From Anthopleura xanthogrammica (lineage: Eukaryota > Cnidaria > Anthozoa > Actiniaria > Actiniidae), in the NCBI GenBank assembly GCA_964019055.1, contig OZ025215.1, forward strand, positions 1,947,001-2,011,000: a stretch of DNA of 64,000 nt. The letters are read 5' to 3'. The position numbers were made by a program, and so were the translations under genes. Below are positions 23,647 through 37,800 of the stretch, in pieces (positions within the stretch are counted from its first letter, which is position 1; every line of letters starts with the position of its first letter). The notes below the pieces were generated by a model that worked only from the letters and a program-made list of their open reading frames with translations, did no database searches and had not been told where the DNA came from.

Positions 23647-25412
23647 TTATGAACCTCTATACCTAAAAAATAGAATACAATAAAATAAAGACAATTAAAG
23701 ACAATCCATAGCGGAGGAAATAGATTTACTAATATCAAACAAATGTGTACAACTTTTTATCTAAATTTACTTATAACTAGCGTTTTTTTCAACTAGAAAC
23801 ATTGAAAATATAGTTTAATAGATTGGCTGATTGATAACAGCGTTCATATTCTAATTACCATTGTTCCTGTATTAGAAAAATTCCAATAATCTAGAACTAC
23901 TATTCGAAAAAAAAACGACAAAATATCGTCAAAACATGAAATGGGTATTCGCGATAAAATATCGTGTGAAAAATAAAAGTTTAAATCAAACTATGAGATA
24001 CAAGCTTTTCAGCGGATAAAGCTCACCATTTTGTTTCGCGACTTCTTGATCATGAATGAACATCACCAGCCAGAAATCGAGTGACTCTGTGTTAAGATTT
24101 TGTATAACTGAAAGATATCTTCAACTGCTGCCATGGAATAATCTCTTTTGAAGGATCTTGCATGATCTCGTTTGACTCTAAATCTCTTCCAATCCTCAAA
24201 AATGTTATGGGCCCACTTTGAATAATATTTGGTACTCGAAGGTACCGAATCTACTAAAGCTTTCTCTTTCAGAGGTATGTACCTTCCGAAAGCGCTGCAT
24301 TGTCATTATGACACACGAAAAAAACAGAATATGAAAAAACAAAGCAAATCTAAATAACAAAGCATTGATGTTTAACAAAGAAAGGTTTTATGTCCTAATA
24401 AGTAACACAAATGTTAACTGAGCCTCCTGAGATTTCTATTCCTTACAGACATCATATTGTAATTTTATTCATGAAACACACGATATTCAAAACCTATAAT
24501 GTGGCACCAGATTATACTGCAAAATACATTTTTTTTATTATAGTCTTGAATACGAGTGCTCAAAAACTGAATGTTTTTGACTCTTCATGGGTTTTAGAAG
24601 TCATGTAAAAAACTCGCATTCGTGTTTTATCGTGGATATAAACACTCGGCCTTCGGCCTCGTGTTTATATCTCACGTTAAAAAACTCATTAATATTCAAT
24701 AGCCATTTTGTCCAATCCGATACTCATCAGTAGTCACGTGGAGAGCACTTTATACTCTATAAAGTACTATACAAATTTAAAGCGCGGGGAGGGATTTGAA
24801 TTCAGCCCAGGGAAATAACGGGGTATAATACACAGACAATGGTTTTTAATGAGCTTTAATCTATATCTAAAGTTACATGTGTCTTTATATAAAGGTACGT
24901 GTGGAGATAGATAAAGAAATACAACGTTCTTATATTATAGTTCCACAGTATTTATATCATACGAATTGCAAATCATGCTATTTATCTTTGAACATATATA
25001 ACTGTATTTGTTGGTAACCTAATTTCTTATCTTATTTATGACTATGCTTGACTATGTCAGTTCAAGTTCTATTAGCGAGTGAAATGAAATACGCAATTAT
25101 TAAATATTCCACCGGGTGCTGACAATGTGCTTTCAGGATTAGCAGAGCTAGACGGTTCTGATATATTTGCAAGTATATCATCGGGAATATCTAAATCTAA
25201 ATCAAATAAGGACTGAAAATCACTAGCATTATGGCTATTGAACATTAATGAGATTTTTTAAGGCATTACCATATCATTGTTATAGCTCAATAAAGCAAAT
25301 TCCCAAGTGAAAACGACTCATCTCTTTTTATTTCAAAAGCATTTTTTAATCATTGTTTTCTATCGATATTGAACAAAATGGCTATTGAACATTAATGAGC
25401 TTTTTTAAGCCA

Positions 25413-25515
25413 TATAAAAAACTCGTAGCACGTGTTTTATCAAGGAACAAAAACCCTCGCTGCGCTCGGGTTTTTATCCTTGATAAAACACTGCTACTCG
25501 TTTTTTATATACTAC
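25413..25515. repeat. Small hairpin
   Basis: GTGTTTTATCAAGGA and TCCTTGATAAAACAC flank a GC-rich centre. The same style of palindrome is at 24610-24680 and 47996-48158, so it is probably a dispersed MITE family. Confidence 0.55.
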
Positions 25516-26246
25516 ATAAAACACTCAAGCTCGTTTTTAAATATCACATAAAACGCTTTTTTATAAGTTCTAATAATAAGTTTTCTTCAAACTTTCTCAA
25601 AACATTGATTTTTACCTGTTGTTTTTTATAGAGTCCCGTGCAAAATTTTTTTTTTTTGCCCTGTTGAAGTTCAAAACCTGTATACCTTAATAAAATTCCG
25701 AAGCTTAGTATGCGGTTTTGCGCGGTTTTCGTGCGCGCGCACATCGTTGGTTCAAATTGAACGTTCAAAAGTAGTCAGTCACCTTAAATATAATTTTACA
25801 AATATAAGTCAAAACACTTTCAAAAGTCAAAAGTTTGAGATATATAGTCAAAACAATTATTCGCATTATCCTTGACAATATTTGTCTAAAGCAGGATGTA
25901 AAGTAAAACCCCTGTCATTTTTTCAAACATTGTCAAAAGTTTCTTTTTTATGTACTCTTTTAGGAGTTAAAAAAAAAGGATAGAGGCCTTGGCCAAATTT
26001 GAGGTTTTGCCCTGTTGAAGTTTAAAACGTGTATGGTTCTTCAATGAAAGGTTTTCGGCAGTTTTTGTGCGCCCGCACATCGTGGCGTCAAATTTTCAGT
26101 TTCATGGCGTCATTGCAATTGCGTAGTACTATGCGCAGTAGCTTTATATTTCTATAGTAGACAGCCACATTAAATCAAAATAAAGAAAGCTAGAAAAAAT
26201 GATTTCCGATGAGATACAGGATTCAAGAAAAAGACTCATCTTCTTC

Positions 26247-26816
26247 TTAGCACTTGAATCCAGTATTCCCGTAGCCATGTAGTTCTTTGTAATCTGAATC
26301 AGCGGCTGAGCTTAAAGGTTGGTAATTAGCTTCGTTTTCTGGAACGCAATCTACATAGACTCTTGAATCAGAATCGTCTTTCCCTTCGTATACGTTGTTT
26401 TTTGTTGATGGGTTCATATCTTCGTAATCATAATCATCTTCGTAAGATGCAGGCTCACTCAACTTTGTTTGAGAATGTGCAGCATCCAGCATTTTCTTGT
26501 TGGTGAGAGATTTTGGAGCTTTGTCATGTGCTTCCAATGGTTGATCTACTTCGGCATATTCATCTTCATCAATAGGCAAGTCAGTCTGGACGGTGTTTGT
26601 CTGATTTAAAGTAGATACCTTCCCCTCATCTAATGTTTTAGTATTAGCTTCAGGCAGAGCAACAACCCTTGGATTTTGACCTGGGGTACTACCAACCTCA
26701 GGTCTCCACTGGCTGTCTATTTGTTCGTACACATCTTCAGTAATAATGGGAGGAAGGTCTGCAGGTTTTCTTGTGTTCTGGGTGAAATGATATGGCTGGT
26801 CTTGCATTGCCATATT
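26247..26816 (-). CDS. Gene A cytoplasmic tail exon
   Basis: 189 residues and stop. Tyrosines sit in VYEQI (about residue 1292), EYAEV, YEDDYDYEDM, VYEG, VYVDC, NYQPL (Y1427) and DYKEL (Y1438), with the C-terminus YGNTGFKC. YQPL-x7-YKEL fits the ITAM spacing. SDYKEL also fits the ITIM pattern S-x-Y-x-x-L. The tail is acidic and very different from the B and D tails except YEQID and YGNT. Confidence 0.85.
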   Translation of the reverse strand, partial: NMAMQDQPYHFTQNTRKPADLPPIITEDVYEQIDSQWRPEVGSTPGQNPRVVALPEANTKTLDEGKVSTLNQTNTVQTDLPIDEDEYAEVDQPLEAHDKAPKSLTNKKMLDAAHSQTKLSEPASYEDDYDYEDMNPSTKNNVYEGKDDSDSRVYVDCVPENEANYQPLSSAADSDYKELHGYGNTGFKC

Positions 26817-29800
26817 CTGCACAACAAAATAAACGAATATTAACGGTCTAGTAAAAAGAATACCGAAAGCTGGAGATGAATTAAAAGATATACAATCCTT
26901 TTTTGGTCGAGATTACAGATTTGAAATAAAGTTGCAATTGTTTCGTGTCAACTATATGCTGAGTATTGATTGCTATGGTTATGAATTACTCAGAGAATCT
27001 GCTCTTATTGATGCTACTTCTTCCGATGTTGTTGTTTCTCCTGTAGTTGTTGTTGCTGCCGCTATTGCTGTTGATGTTTTTGCTGCTAATGTTATTGTTG
27101 TTGTTGATGATGATGATAAAAATGATGATGATGTTGAATTGATGGTTGTTAGTAGCATTGTTATGTAAAGCAAATCTTGCCTCAAACTCGACGTCTGTCG
27201 TTTTAGATCTTGAAGAAATCCTAAAGAATAACATTCAAATCATTAATTGCAACAAACCATACAACATTTTACCACATCAGATAACATCATATGATCAGAT
27301 CAGTCGAATTGAAAAGAATATATGCTGCCCAACTACTTTTGCTTTTAATAGGCAAACTGTAACCCTGGTAATTTTCAAGGTTACCCTACTGTATAGCTGT
27401 AACCATATGCATATTTGTAACATGACAACAGAAATGGATCCAAACTATTATAACTGCATTACCTTTGGCAGACTTTCAAATTTCCTGGAAAAGAAAATTA
27501 CATATTTACTTTTTAAACTAATAAGTAGGGTGAAAATCAGAAGACAAAAGACATGCCCAATTCTCCATTTTGGTTGATCTACATAACATTGACGAGATAT
27601 GATATTAAGTCTATTTCTTTAAATGACTGTGACGCAACCTACATTGGTGAGACTGGGAGAAACTAAATACTAGACATGAGTAAAGTAAAGTAAAAAGTAA
27701 AGTAATGAATACAAAAGCGCAACAAAAAAGGGAAACCATACAAAAAACTGAACATGTTATTGACTTGGACTTTGCAAGATATCATAAAATTGAAACAAAT
27801 GGACAAACGTATATTTTACTTACTGTTTTGCCTTCTAAGCCTCCGAGTATAAATCAATAGAACAATAATAATGAGAGCCAGTGTTCCAATTATTGCAAAG
27901 GTAACTAAAACAAAAACAAAAACAATCAAAACAAAACAATATTAACCAAAGAAATCAAATAAGCAAAGTCGCAACATAAAAATACCAAATATACAGCTAT
28001 TTCAATATTTTTTTTGGCAAACTGGTTTTGATGACAAACTTTATTGAGATACATTCATTGATAAGGTCTGATCTGATTTTTGCGTTTTATTCACGAACGC
28101 TTTGTATGTGACTCGAGGGCCCAATTTGTATGTTTAGTTTGGGTATATGCGCAAATTATTTCCAATCTAACTATATACATGTGATTTTAGCATGAATATA
28201 AAGAAATATTCGTAGTGAGGTTTCAGTAAGAAAACAAGCAAAGAAAACTAACTGTAAAGTGTCGTCCTGTCACTTTGCGATGAATCCGATCTACTGCCTT
28301 TATTATTTTCTTTACCTCCATCCTCTGGGGAGAAATGTACACAGTGAATTGAAAAGTTATTGTCAGGTTCAAGAAAAAATATAGAAGCTGAACCAAAAGC
28401 TAGGTATTTTGAAAAAACACACCAATATTTCACAGTCGAGATCTTGAATACACGGACCGAGACTGTAAGACCAAAGGAACAGTTTTTCCTTATCCGGAGC
28501 ATCTTTAAAACGGTAAATAACTTTTTTTCCAATCGCCTTGCATTTTGGTTTGTTGCTTAGCAATCCGTTATCCCATTCGCGCACGTGTACAACGTCAAAC
28601 AGCCAATCGGAACAACATATTTTTAGGATACTTGATCGGAAAAAAATCAGTTTATTTAGACATGGCCTTTTAATCATTCAATAAAACAATTTCCGCGAAG
28701 CAGGAAATAGCCTATAGTCTTAGATAATAAATAGGACAAAGGCTGCCATGTATTTCTATGAACCGTTATGCACACCTACCTGCTAAATGACTCCTAGCGA
28801 TAACACTTATTGGACCAACCAAATCCTTAAAAAAGAATTTTAAAAATAAGAGTATTCACTGGCGGTGGAAGTGGCAAAAGCAATGGAAGCAGAGGCAGAG
28901 GCAGAGGCAGAGGCAGAGGCAGAGGCAGAGGCAGAGGCAGAGGCAGAGGCAGAGGCAGAGGCAGAGGCAGAGGCAGAGGCAGAGGCAGAGGCAGAGGCAG
29001 AGGCAGAGGCAGAGGCAGAGGCAGAGGCAGAGGCAGAGGCAGAGGCAGAGGCAGAGCTAACCCATTTTGTAAAGACTAATCACCTGTGTTTCGCCAGTCA
29101 GCGCTCTTTCTGCTATCTCATACATTTTGTTTTCATCCAGTTTTACATTGTTATATTTTCCATAGCGTTTCCCATCACCAAGAACAAATTCAGGATTGTC
29201 TTGAAATGCATCAAGTTTTAACTCTGCTGTAATATAGTAATTCAGACCCTTTCCTTTCGCTGTTTTGTAATCTGTTAATCTTGTTGCGTCAAATGATGGT
29301 GATTTGACCATTTCCTTGACAATCACCTGGTACTTACTAAGAAAAGAATTACAAACATAATTAGCTATAAAACCTAAATTAACTTTCTGCTCATTGTTTT
29401 TTTTTTAAAGAAAGCAAACACTTTCTGTATTTTTAGTTCTATGACTGAGCGCGGGCCACCCAAGGATGTATCAGGAAGTATCATGTGATTGGAAACTAAC
29501 CCCCCCCCCCCCCCCCCCCAACCTTACCAAGCCAGGACTAATTTTCCTGCCACTGTTTATCAAAAATCACACACATCTGAATATTATAAACTGCCAGACA
29601 TCCTCAGACAACTACCCATCTCCAAATACATCCCTTCAACAAATGCACGTGTGTCACGTGAAACATAAATGAAAATTAAGAGAGAGATAACAGTATAATA
29701 AGAGTCAAAAGCGATTTTGTATTCCTGCAGTTATTCTCCATCCGAAACTAAAACTGAATTACCTTATTTGTCCATTGATGTTAGATGCTGGCCATAAGGT

Positions 29801-32800
29801 AATCTTGACGTTTGGCGACGTTATGTTTACAATAGATGCATTCAAAAACGGCCTTGGTGGGGCTGAACAAAAGTTATATGTATTTTCAAATTGTTTGTTT
29901 ATAACTTTATATTGGTCCAAAAGTAATATTCAAATGGCACGGAAAGAGGCTGGGTGGAGCAGAATTATTAGTATATAGGCTTGTAGTATTCTATTTATAC
30001 TTGTTGTTACGCACAGTTGCACATTAAATAGTGTGCCTGTCTACTTAAAGTGGGCTAGCATAGATCTCTTGTTTTTCTTCCAATAAATAAAAGAAATTGT
30101 TTAAACAACAGTTTGCGTATGTGATACAAATCAATAGATTGTCTATAAAAAGGAAAAACTTGATGAGTACAGCTTACCAGCTATCTTTGTTGTAGCAACA
30201 ACAGCACTACTTTTTTCTCCTCTTCCACATCTTGTTATAGCTGACACTTGGAATTTGTAGTTCGTGTCTGGATATAGATTATCGGCTTGGAATTTCTCTA
30301 AGGAATTGGTAGAATCCCTTTCTTCGCTGTGCAGAAAGGTATTATTATATGTCTTTGTCCCCAGTAATGTTATCTGTAGTAAATAATTAGGCAAAAACTT
30401 TATGATGTTAAATTTTTGATAGGAGTTTGAAAGGCAATGCCTCAGGCCTCACCATAACCTAATTTATAGTGAGAGGAGCCCGAATATGATTGCTGTAGTG
30501 TGATGAATGTCGCTGAGAGGAGATAGTGGAAGGCGCCCAGTTAAAATAGCTTGTGCAATATATCTTAATGCGCTTGAGTTTGAGCGATTTGGGTTCCCAG
30601 AGTAAAGATTGATTATGTACTTGCTATAGATACTGTTACTATTTCCAGGAAAAGACTACGAAGATCTAGAGCTGCAGATCAAGCTTAGTAATTATTGGAG
30701 TTCTTTGTTTATCCCCCTGTACCGTCAATTTATAAGACACCTTGGTCTTGGTCTGCCGTCGATCAAAACTATGTAATTGGTATATATACACTGTAAATTC
30801 GATCGAACTGATTCAGCCCCAAAAATTGGGCCGAAACGGTGAGTAAAATATGGCACATATTTTGGGGCTGATTTGGCCCTATTTCTAGAGGGCTGAATTG
30901 ACTCCAGGCTTAAGGGCTGAATTAACACTCATAGGAGGAGCTAAAACGACCCTGCACACATCTGTTTTGGATAATCTGATCGAGCTGATTCAGCCCCAAA
31001 TCTGGGGCCGAAAAGGTGAGTAAAATATGGCACATATTTTGGGGCTGATTTGGCTTTTTTCTACAGGGCTGAATTAGACCCAGTCTTAAGAGCTGAATTG
31101 ACCCTCAGAGGAGGTGCTAAAACGAACCGATGCAAATCTGTTTTGGATAATGGAGGTGCTGATTGGACATTTGTAGGAGCTGAATTAAATTTTCGTAGAG
31201 CTGAAACGTTACGAAAAGTAGTGTTGTTTTGGCTATGACAGGTTCATAAGAGTCTTTTAAAAGCTGCTTCAGTCCAAATGGAACCAATTTGCAACACAAG
31301 GTCTGGTTTTGCCATTCTGTGTAAAAATAAACTGTTTTGGTTAGATGTTGACAACATGATGCAACAATATCGTAGCCCATCTATTGTAGATTATATAGTA
31401 TGTAATTAAGAATGATGACACCATTCATTATAATTTTTTTAAATTTAATCTCATAAAATCACAATATCAAACATTAGTGTATAAGAGGTAACACATACAA
31501 TTTATGGAAAAAATACAATATACAAGTACACAACTAACTGTAGAAAGATTTTCACGAAGCTCTCAAATAATTTCTGCATTCAAAATTGCATTAAATAATG
31601 AAAGAGTTTAAAGATACTAAGGCCTACCCTCTTACTTATCAATCAAGGTCTACCCTCTTATCAATCATGTTTAGCTATAGTGTACATACAATGCAAAGGG
31701 CATTCAAATCATGCATTCTACAGCCTGTGGCTTAACAAACTTTTTTACTTCACCAAAGTTGGTGTCCCTCTGGGAAAAAAATAGACATTTGCAGTCAATA
31801 TTATTCCTTAAATAATGATGAATTACAATTGACTTATAAAATGATGGCCTCTTGGCTTTCCACATACAGGTAATAGATAATCCTTCTTCAATCAAATCAC
31901 ATCATACAAACTCTATATATTTATATATAGCTGGCCATGTAACTGAAACTATATTTTAGATTCTGTACAAGGTGCACAAATTCCATCATAAATAGCTGGA
32001 TCAGTGTGTTAATATAATGCTTTGTACCTATCTTGGCTAGTTGTAGGAAAATTTAAATTTGATACTATGATGCAACTTTAGAAAAAAAATATTGTAACAA
32101 GTTCAAAGCAAAAAAAAAACTAAATATTTAGCACTGCTGCCTAAAATGTAAATGTATATCAAGACTCAGGGTCTCGCATGCATTTACCTCGATCACAGAT
32201 TAGAACAAACACACACATTACACTAACGTCTAAAATGTGACCAAGCAATGCATACTGGACATGAGATACCAAGACTCAGGGTCTCGCACTCAACATGCAT
32301 TTACCTCGATCACAGATTAGAACCACACACACACACATTAAAAACATCTAAAATGTAACCAAGCAATGCATACTGGACATGAGATACCAAGACTCAAGGT
32401 CTTGCACTCAACATGCATTTACCTCGATCACAGATTAGAACCACACACACACACATTAACAACATCTAAAATGTAACCAAGCAATGCATACTGGACATGA
32501 GATACCAAGACTCAGGGTCTCGCACTCAACATGCATTTACCTCAATCACAGATTAGAACAAACACACACATTACACTAACGTCTAAAATGTGACCAAGCA
32601 ATGCATACTGGAAATGAGATACCAAGACTCAGGGTCTCGCACTCAACATGCATTTACCTCAATCAAAGATTGGAACAAACACACACATTACACTAACAAC
32701 GTCTAAAATGTGACCAAGCAATGCATACTGGACATGAGATACCAAGACTCAGGGTCTCGCACTCAACATGCATTTACCTCGATCACAGATTAGAACAAAC

Positions 32801-34816
32801 ACACACATTACACTAACAACAACGTCTAAAATGTGACCAAGCAATGCATACTGGACATGAGATACCAAGACTCAGGGTCTCGCACTCAACATGCATTTAC
32901 CTCAATCACAGATTAGAACAAACACACACATTACACTAACAACAACGTCTAAAATGTGACCAAGCAATGCATACTGGACATGAGATACCAAGACTCAGGG
33001 TCTCGCACTAAAGATACAATCATAGCACCTGCACTAAGGTGCTATTAGTGTGGTGCAAAAGTGATGTAGTAGTTTATTGTAAGTTTTTGTTTACAAAGTG
33101 ATATTCAACATAATTTTCGAATAATTTATAACTTTTGAGATAAAATACAAGACTAGTTTGTATAAATTTAGCCTTTAACAAAACACAGGAGAACTTTGTG
33201 GAACTAAAAAAACCATTTTCCGTTGCTTCTTTGAGAGTAGTTTAGTATTTCAACCATTTTGCAACAAAGAAATAGCTATAAGCTTATAACTGTTATACAT
33301 CTTCAATAATACATCTTACCTTTAATTTCTACCTTTCGGGGTCACATCCCAAGGCACATTAATGCTGCTGGATTTTCCCCCTTTTCTCCCTGAATAAAGA
33401 ATTAAATAACAGAACTTTTACTAGCATTTAAACTTGTGAGTTCAGTTAGCATTATTTAGGCGCGCTTTTAAATTTAGTAAGCTTAAATATAACTTTATGT
33501 AACCTTACTCAGTAAAGAAAAATGCGGTAAATTTCATTAAGGCAAAACAACTTCACTTACATTTACAGTTTCATGGCTTTGAGGTGTCCATTAAGGGGTA
33601 AATAAACTAGAACCAGAGGATTCTCGAGACTGCATGTCCTCTGGTGGAGAGTCGCTCGAGAGTGTATTGCTGGACATAGAAGGCTGAAACATAAAAACAA
33701 AAGATAAAAAGAAGGTTACAAAACATATATGCAATATAACAACACACAAAAGAATAATTTCAAAGCCTTAAAAACGATTAATTCAGCAATATTCCTTCAG
33801 GCCATGATCAACCCCTTCAACCGTCGTTCGAATTTGCGCCAAAACCAGAGCCCTTATACGCATGCTCAGTGATAAGCTGAGTGGCTAGGAGACTGGGAAC
33901 TACCACAGGAAGCCCAAGCTTGGTTTAAAATATGTGTTATAATAAATCGCATTTTTTTCCCAAGATGTTTTAGGAAATTCGAGAGGGTTTCTGTTCATGG
34001 ACCGAGATATAGCACAATTTAAGCCTTTTTAAGGAAAAGGTATAATATTTTCCTCACCATTTTCATTAAATTTAGGCAGATAGTGCCTCATTTTGCCTTC
34101 ATCCTTATACAAGTCCACTGATACACTCTCATGACGTCCTCGCCATCAGGGCGATCAGCATCTGAAAGAATTAGAAGTCCCGTACAAAATTAGTACAAAA
34201 TCAGTACACTAAAGTCAAAAGGTCAAAAACTCACCAATTCTTTCTGTTGTCTTGGGTGCGAACAAAAGAATTTTCCTTCTGAAGCAGAGAAATTTTTGCG
34301 GAACTCGATAATCCTTTATCGACTACAGTAATTCAACGAGAGGCGCGTGTTTAATTTTCCTTTGATTCGAAGATATGACGAATTTCACGAGCGCAACTCA
34401 ATTCAATTCGTTCCCAACTCAGTCATGTCAGCTCTACCGTGAAGTGTCATTTTAGCCCTATACAAGACTGAAATGGCCCTTTTGTATGTAGGGTTGAAAC
34501 GGCCCACTGAGTCGAAACAGTCATGGCGGGAGTCGAAATGGACATGCCTTGAGCTATTCCAGTTTTTTTGGGAGTCATTTTGGAATTAACAAGGGTCATT
34601 TTGGATTTGGATGGGGCTGTTTCGGCCATGCTTTTCAAAACGGCCCCACGGGGACCAAATCAGCCCTATCGCTAAAAGGGCTGTTTTGGATTCTGGGGCT
34701 GAATCAGCTCGATCGAATTTACAGTGTACGTAACTCTAACTGTTGTCAAATTGATAGATGAAATCAATTTGAATTAATGGTATATACTAGGAAGTCAACA
34801 ACAGCAACAACAACAA

Positions 34817-34849
<33 letters not shown>

Positions 34850-37800
34850 AAAGAACGTAGTCAATTAATACTTACAGCATATTTTTCAAATTGTTCTAAA
34901 GCTGACGGCTCTTTCCATTGCAAAACCACTTCTCTTTTCTCAACAGTACCAAGTATCGAAAGTTGCTGTGGAGCACCAGTGGCTATTGGAAGTAACAATG
35001 AAATGTAAGCAGCATTAAATACTTAGTAACAACGCAACTGCCCCAAATCACAATCGAGCTCCTCAGTAAGAAATGAATTAAGATAACCAACAAATGCGCT
35101 CGATATTAATGTTATTAGTGCTTTCCAAAACAGAGCAGGCACTATCTGCAAGTCTATAATTGTGAATCATATTCTTTCTAAAAGCATCCAGAACGATGTG
35201 TGATCCAGAACGATTTCAGGGAAGAGAGATGCTGTTACCTAGAATGGTATCCTAAAACTTCCTTTTGGGGTTTTGTCTTATCCTTTTTTTTAAATTATTT
35301 TTCAACTTTAAAGGGGGTGTCTACCCAATATGCTAACCAATCCAATCCTCCTTTCCTGGGTCTGCCCTTTTGAACTTGTAAATGTCACAAAAGTTTAATC
35401 TTGCATTCTCTACAAATCTTTTCCTTGAAGTGATTCAAAAAAGGCACATAATTTAAAGTACCTACCAGACGTAAATATTTTCATTGGCTGACTATAAGGT
35501 CCAGGTCCAGCAATTGTGTATCCTCTCATGGATACATCAAATCTAGAACATTCTTCCAGGTTCTCAAGAGTTGTCTCAGATACACTAGAGTTCACCATCT
35601 TTCTAATGATTGTGGGTTTGGATGAAGATCCATCTATAGCTATTTTAGTCCACTTAATCTCGTACTTTATTATTGGTCCATTGGCTTTCTCTAGTGATAT
35701 TGTTTGCCATGATAAAACAAACGTCGAAGAATCTTTCTTGGACGTAGATAATCCTCGAGGTGGGGCACTTGGTTCTAAAAGAAAGAAAGACAGCAGTTAA
35801 ATAATAACTTCAATAAGTTCGGAAAATGTTTGGGTACTTAGTTTGCAGCCGAGAATAAAAAAAAAATGAGGCTGAAGACCAAACATTCTTCTTCTCAGGA
35901 CACAACAATTTCTCGCCTTTCGTTTATTCAAGGTGGCACGAGCAATTTTTTTTCCTCGATACAATTTCCTTATTACTGTTGCTGTTGACGTCGGTGGTGA
36001 TAGCAATCATGATCATAAATGCTGAATCAAAATTGCTCCTAAGTCATATAATAGAGTGTATCATCTATGAGGTTTACGGCTTTTAAAACGTACATTTTAT
36101 ACAAGGGATAGTTCAATAGCCTTGATGCAAATGATTATATATTTTTTTGAATTTTTTCTCTTCTGTTTCTTCTTTGGCTGATGCCTTTCTCTTTCTCCCA
36201 ATCTCCAGTTTCAGTTTTAAAGTTGAATCTTATTTTAATCTTAGTAGAGGAAACGCTACATTTCCTTCTCTCTTATCTCTTTTTGCTACTTACTATAAAC
36301 ATGAATGGATACGTGAAGCTTGGGAGTGTCATCGCCTTTCTTGACAATCACACCCCTCACACGAAACCAGTAGTCTTTTCCACCCAAGACAGTTATATTC
36401 AAAGTTGTGGGATCTCCGTCCACCTCCTTTTGCCTAATCACCGAAACTTCTTCCTTGAGACCGTACGATACAATATATTTCCTAATTATTCCATTTCGAA
36501 CGGCCGGAACATCCCAGGTTAGTTGCAGTTGTGGTCTTGCATTGGCAGTAGGTGGGATTTGTTTCGAGCGAAGTCCAAGGGGAGCTGAGGGAGCTGAAAA
36601 TAGAAGGAAAGAAATGAGAGCTTTCATTGTACAAATATGTGAGTACGGTGAAACTACAGTCCTTACATTACACAGCCCTTGTTGGTAAAGATAACACTAA
36701 ATTGTATGACTTTTATGAGCAGTTGGTTCTACTTCCACTACTAAATGAACAGATTTTGGCGCAATATCTTATTCTATTCATCATATCCAATACAAAGTTG
36801 GTTTGATGAAAGATGATGCCCACAAGAAAATTGTGAAAACATATTTTATTCACAAGAAGCATGAGTACTGTTATTTCGTTACCTATCGACCGAAAGAAAA
36901 TAAAACAAATAGAAGATGAAATACAAAATGAATAGAAATATAGCCACTTAGTGTACTGGCTCGACTTAGTTATCAATGCAAAGACGAATAAATCGTCCAT
37001 CTACTCACCAACTCCAACTCTAACCCCAAAACCTTTTACCCCATCAGCCTCAGTTTGAGTTTTTCCATGCATCGCTCTACAAGCGTAAGGCTTAAAACAC
37101 GATTCCCAGCCTAGTTTGAAACAGCTGCAAAACAAGGGCACAAAAAGATTATGAATAGTTTACGATTGCAAGTCTCGGCTCTGTTGGGGATGGAACCGCC
37201 ATTTTAGGTGGTCATCCAAGCCGCGAGAAAGAAAGTTTTGCTATTCGACATATAGTGTATAAATATCCATCGAAAGGTTTTTCTCCCAATGAAATGAATC
37301 CATTTCAAGTTTTCTCCAGGAACTATTTACCTGAAAGTACTGACTATATCAGCATCAGTTGTGTAGTTGACTCTCAGTGTAGACTTCTTAACTCCATTAG
37401 CACCATGCATCAGACCAGTAGATTGACTAGTGATGTCAGTATTACCAGTGTACCATTTGAAGTACTGTATTAATGGGTCATGTACAATACACACCAGATC
37501 TACATAGCTATTGGATGTTGCTGTCAGGTTTTGATTGGTCAGACCTGATAACACTGGTTTTGTAGCTGGACAGAGACAAAAAAGATGCAAGGCATTGTAG
37601 GATGCAGGCTATCTGATACTTGAGACCCATACATTTTATAAATACTGACAATAGTATTATCATGGTTGACTGCTTGACTCCATTTGCACCACGCACCAGA
37701 CCAGTAGATTGACTGGTTGTGCCAGTATTACCAGTGTACCATTTGGTGTGCTGTATTAATGGTTACATCTATACAGTTCTATTTTCATGCATATAACAGT

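Larger units (their letters stand above)
22574..26246. other. Intergenic space between gene A and gene B
   Basis: 3.7 kb with no supported gene. It holds a large hairpin (23371-23646) and smaller palindromes around 24610-24680 and 25410-25520 whose centres are CTCGGCCTTCGG-like or CTCGCTGCGCTCG. Open frames here are short and lack family similarity. Confidence 0.6.

Noticed and set aside
27146..27577. 143-codon plus-strand frame
   Set aside because: Antisense to the small gene A juxtamembrane exons, with no domain or codon signal; probably chance.
26247..27904. Receptor tyrosine phosphatase catalytic domain expected after the membrane helix
   Set aside because: No HCxxGxxR motif in any tail; the stop follows the tyrosine-rich exon.
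28865..29221. Ala-Glu repeat protein on the plus strand
   Set aside because: Hexamer microsatellite inside a gene A intron that runs into antisense of the membrane-proximal exon.
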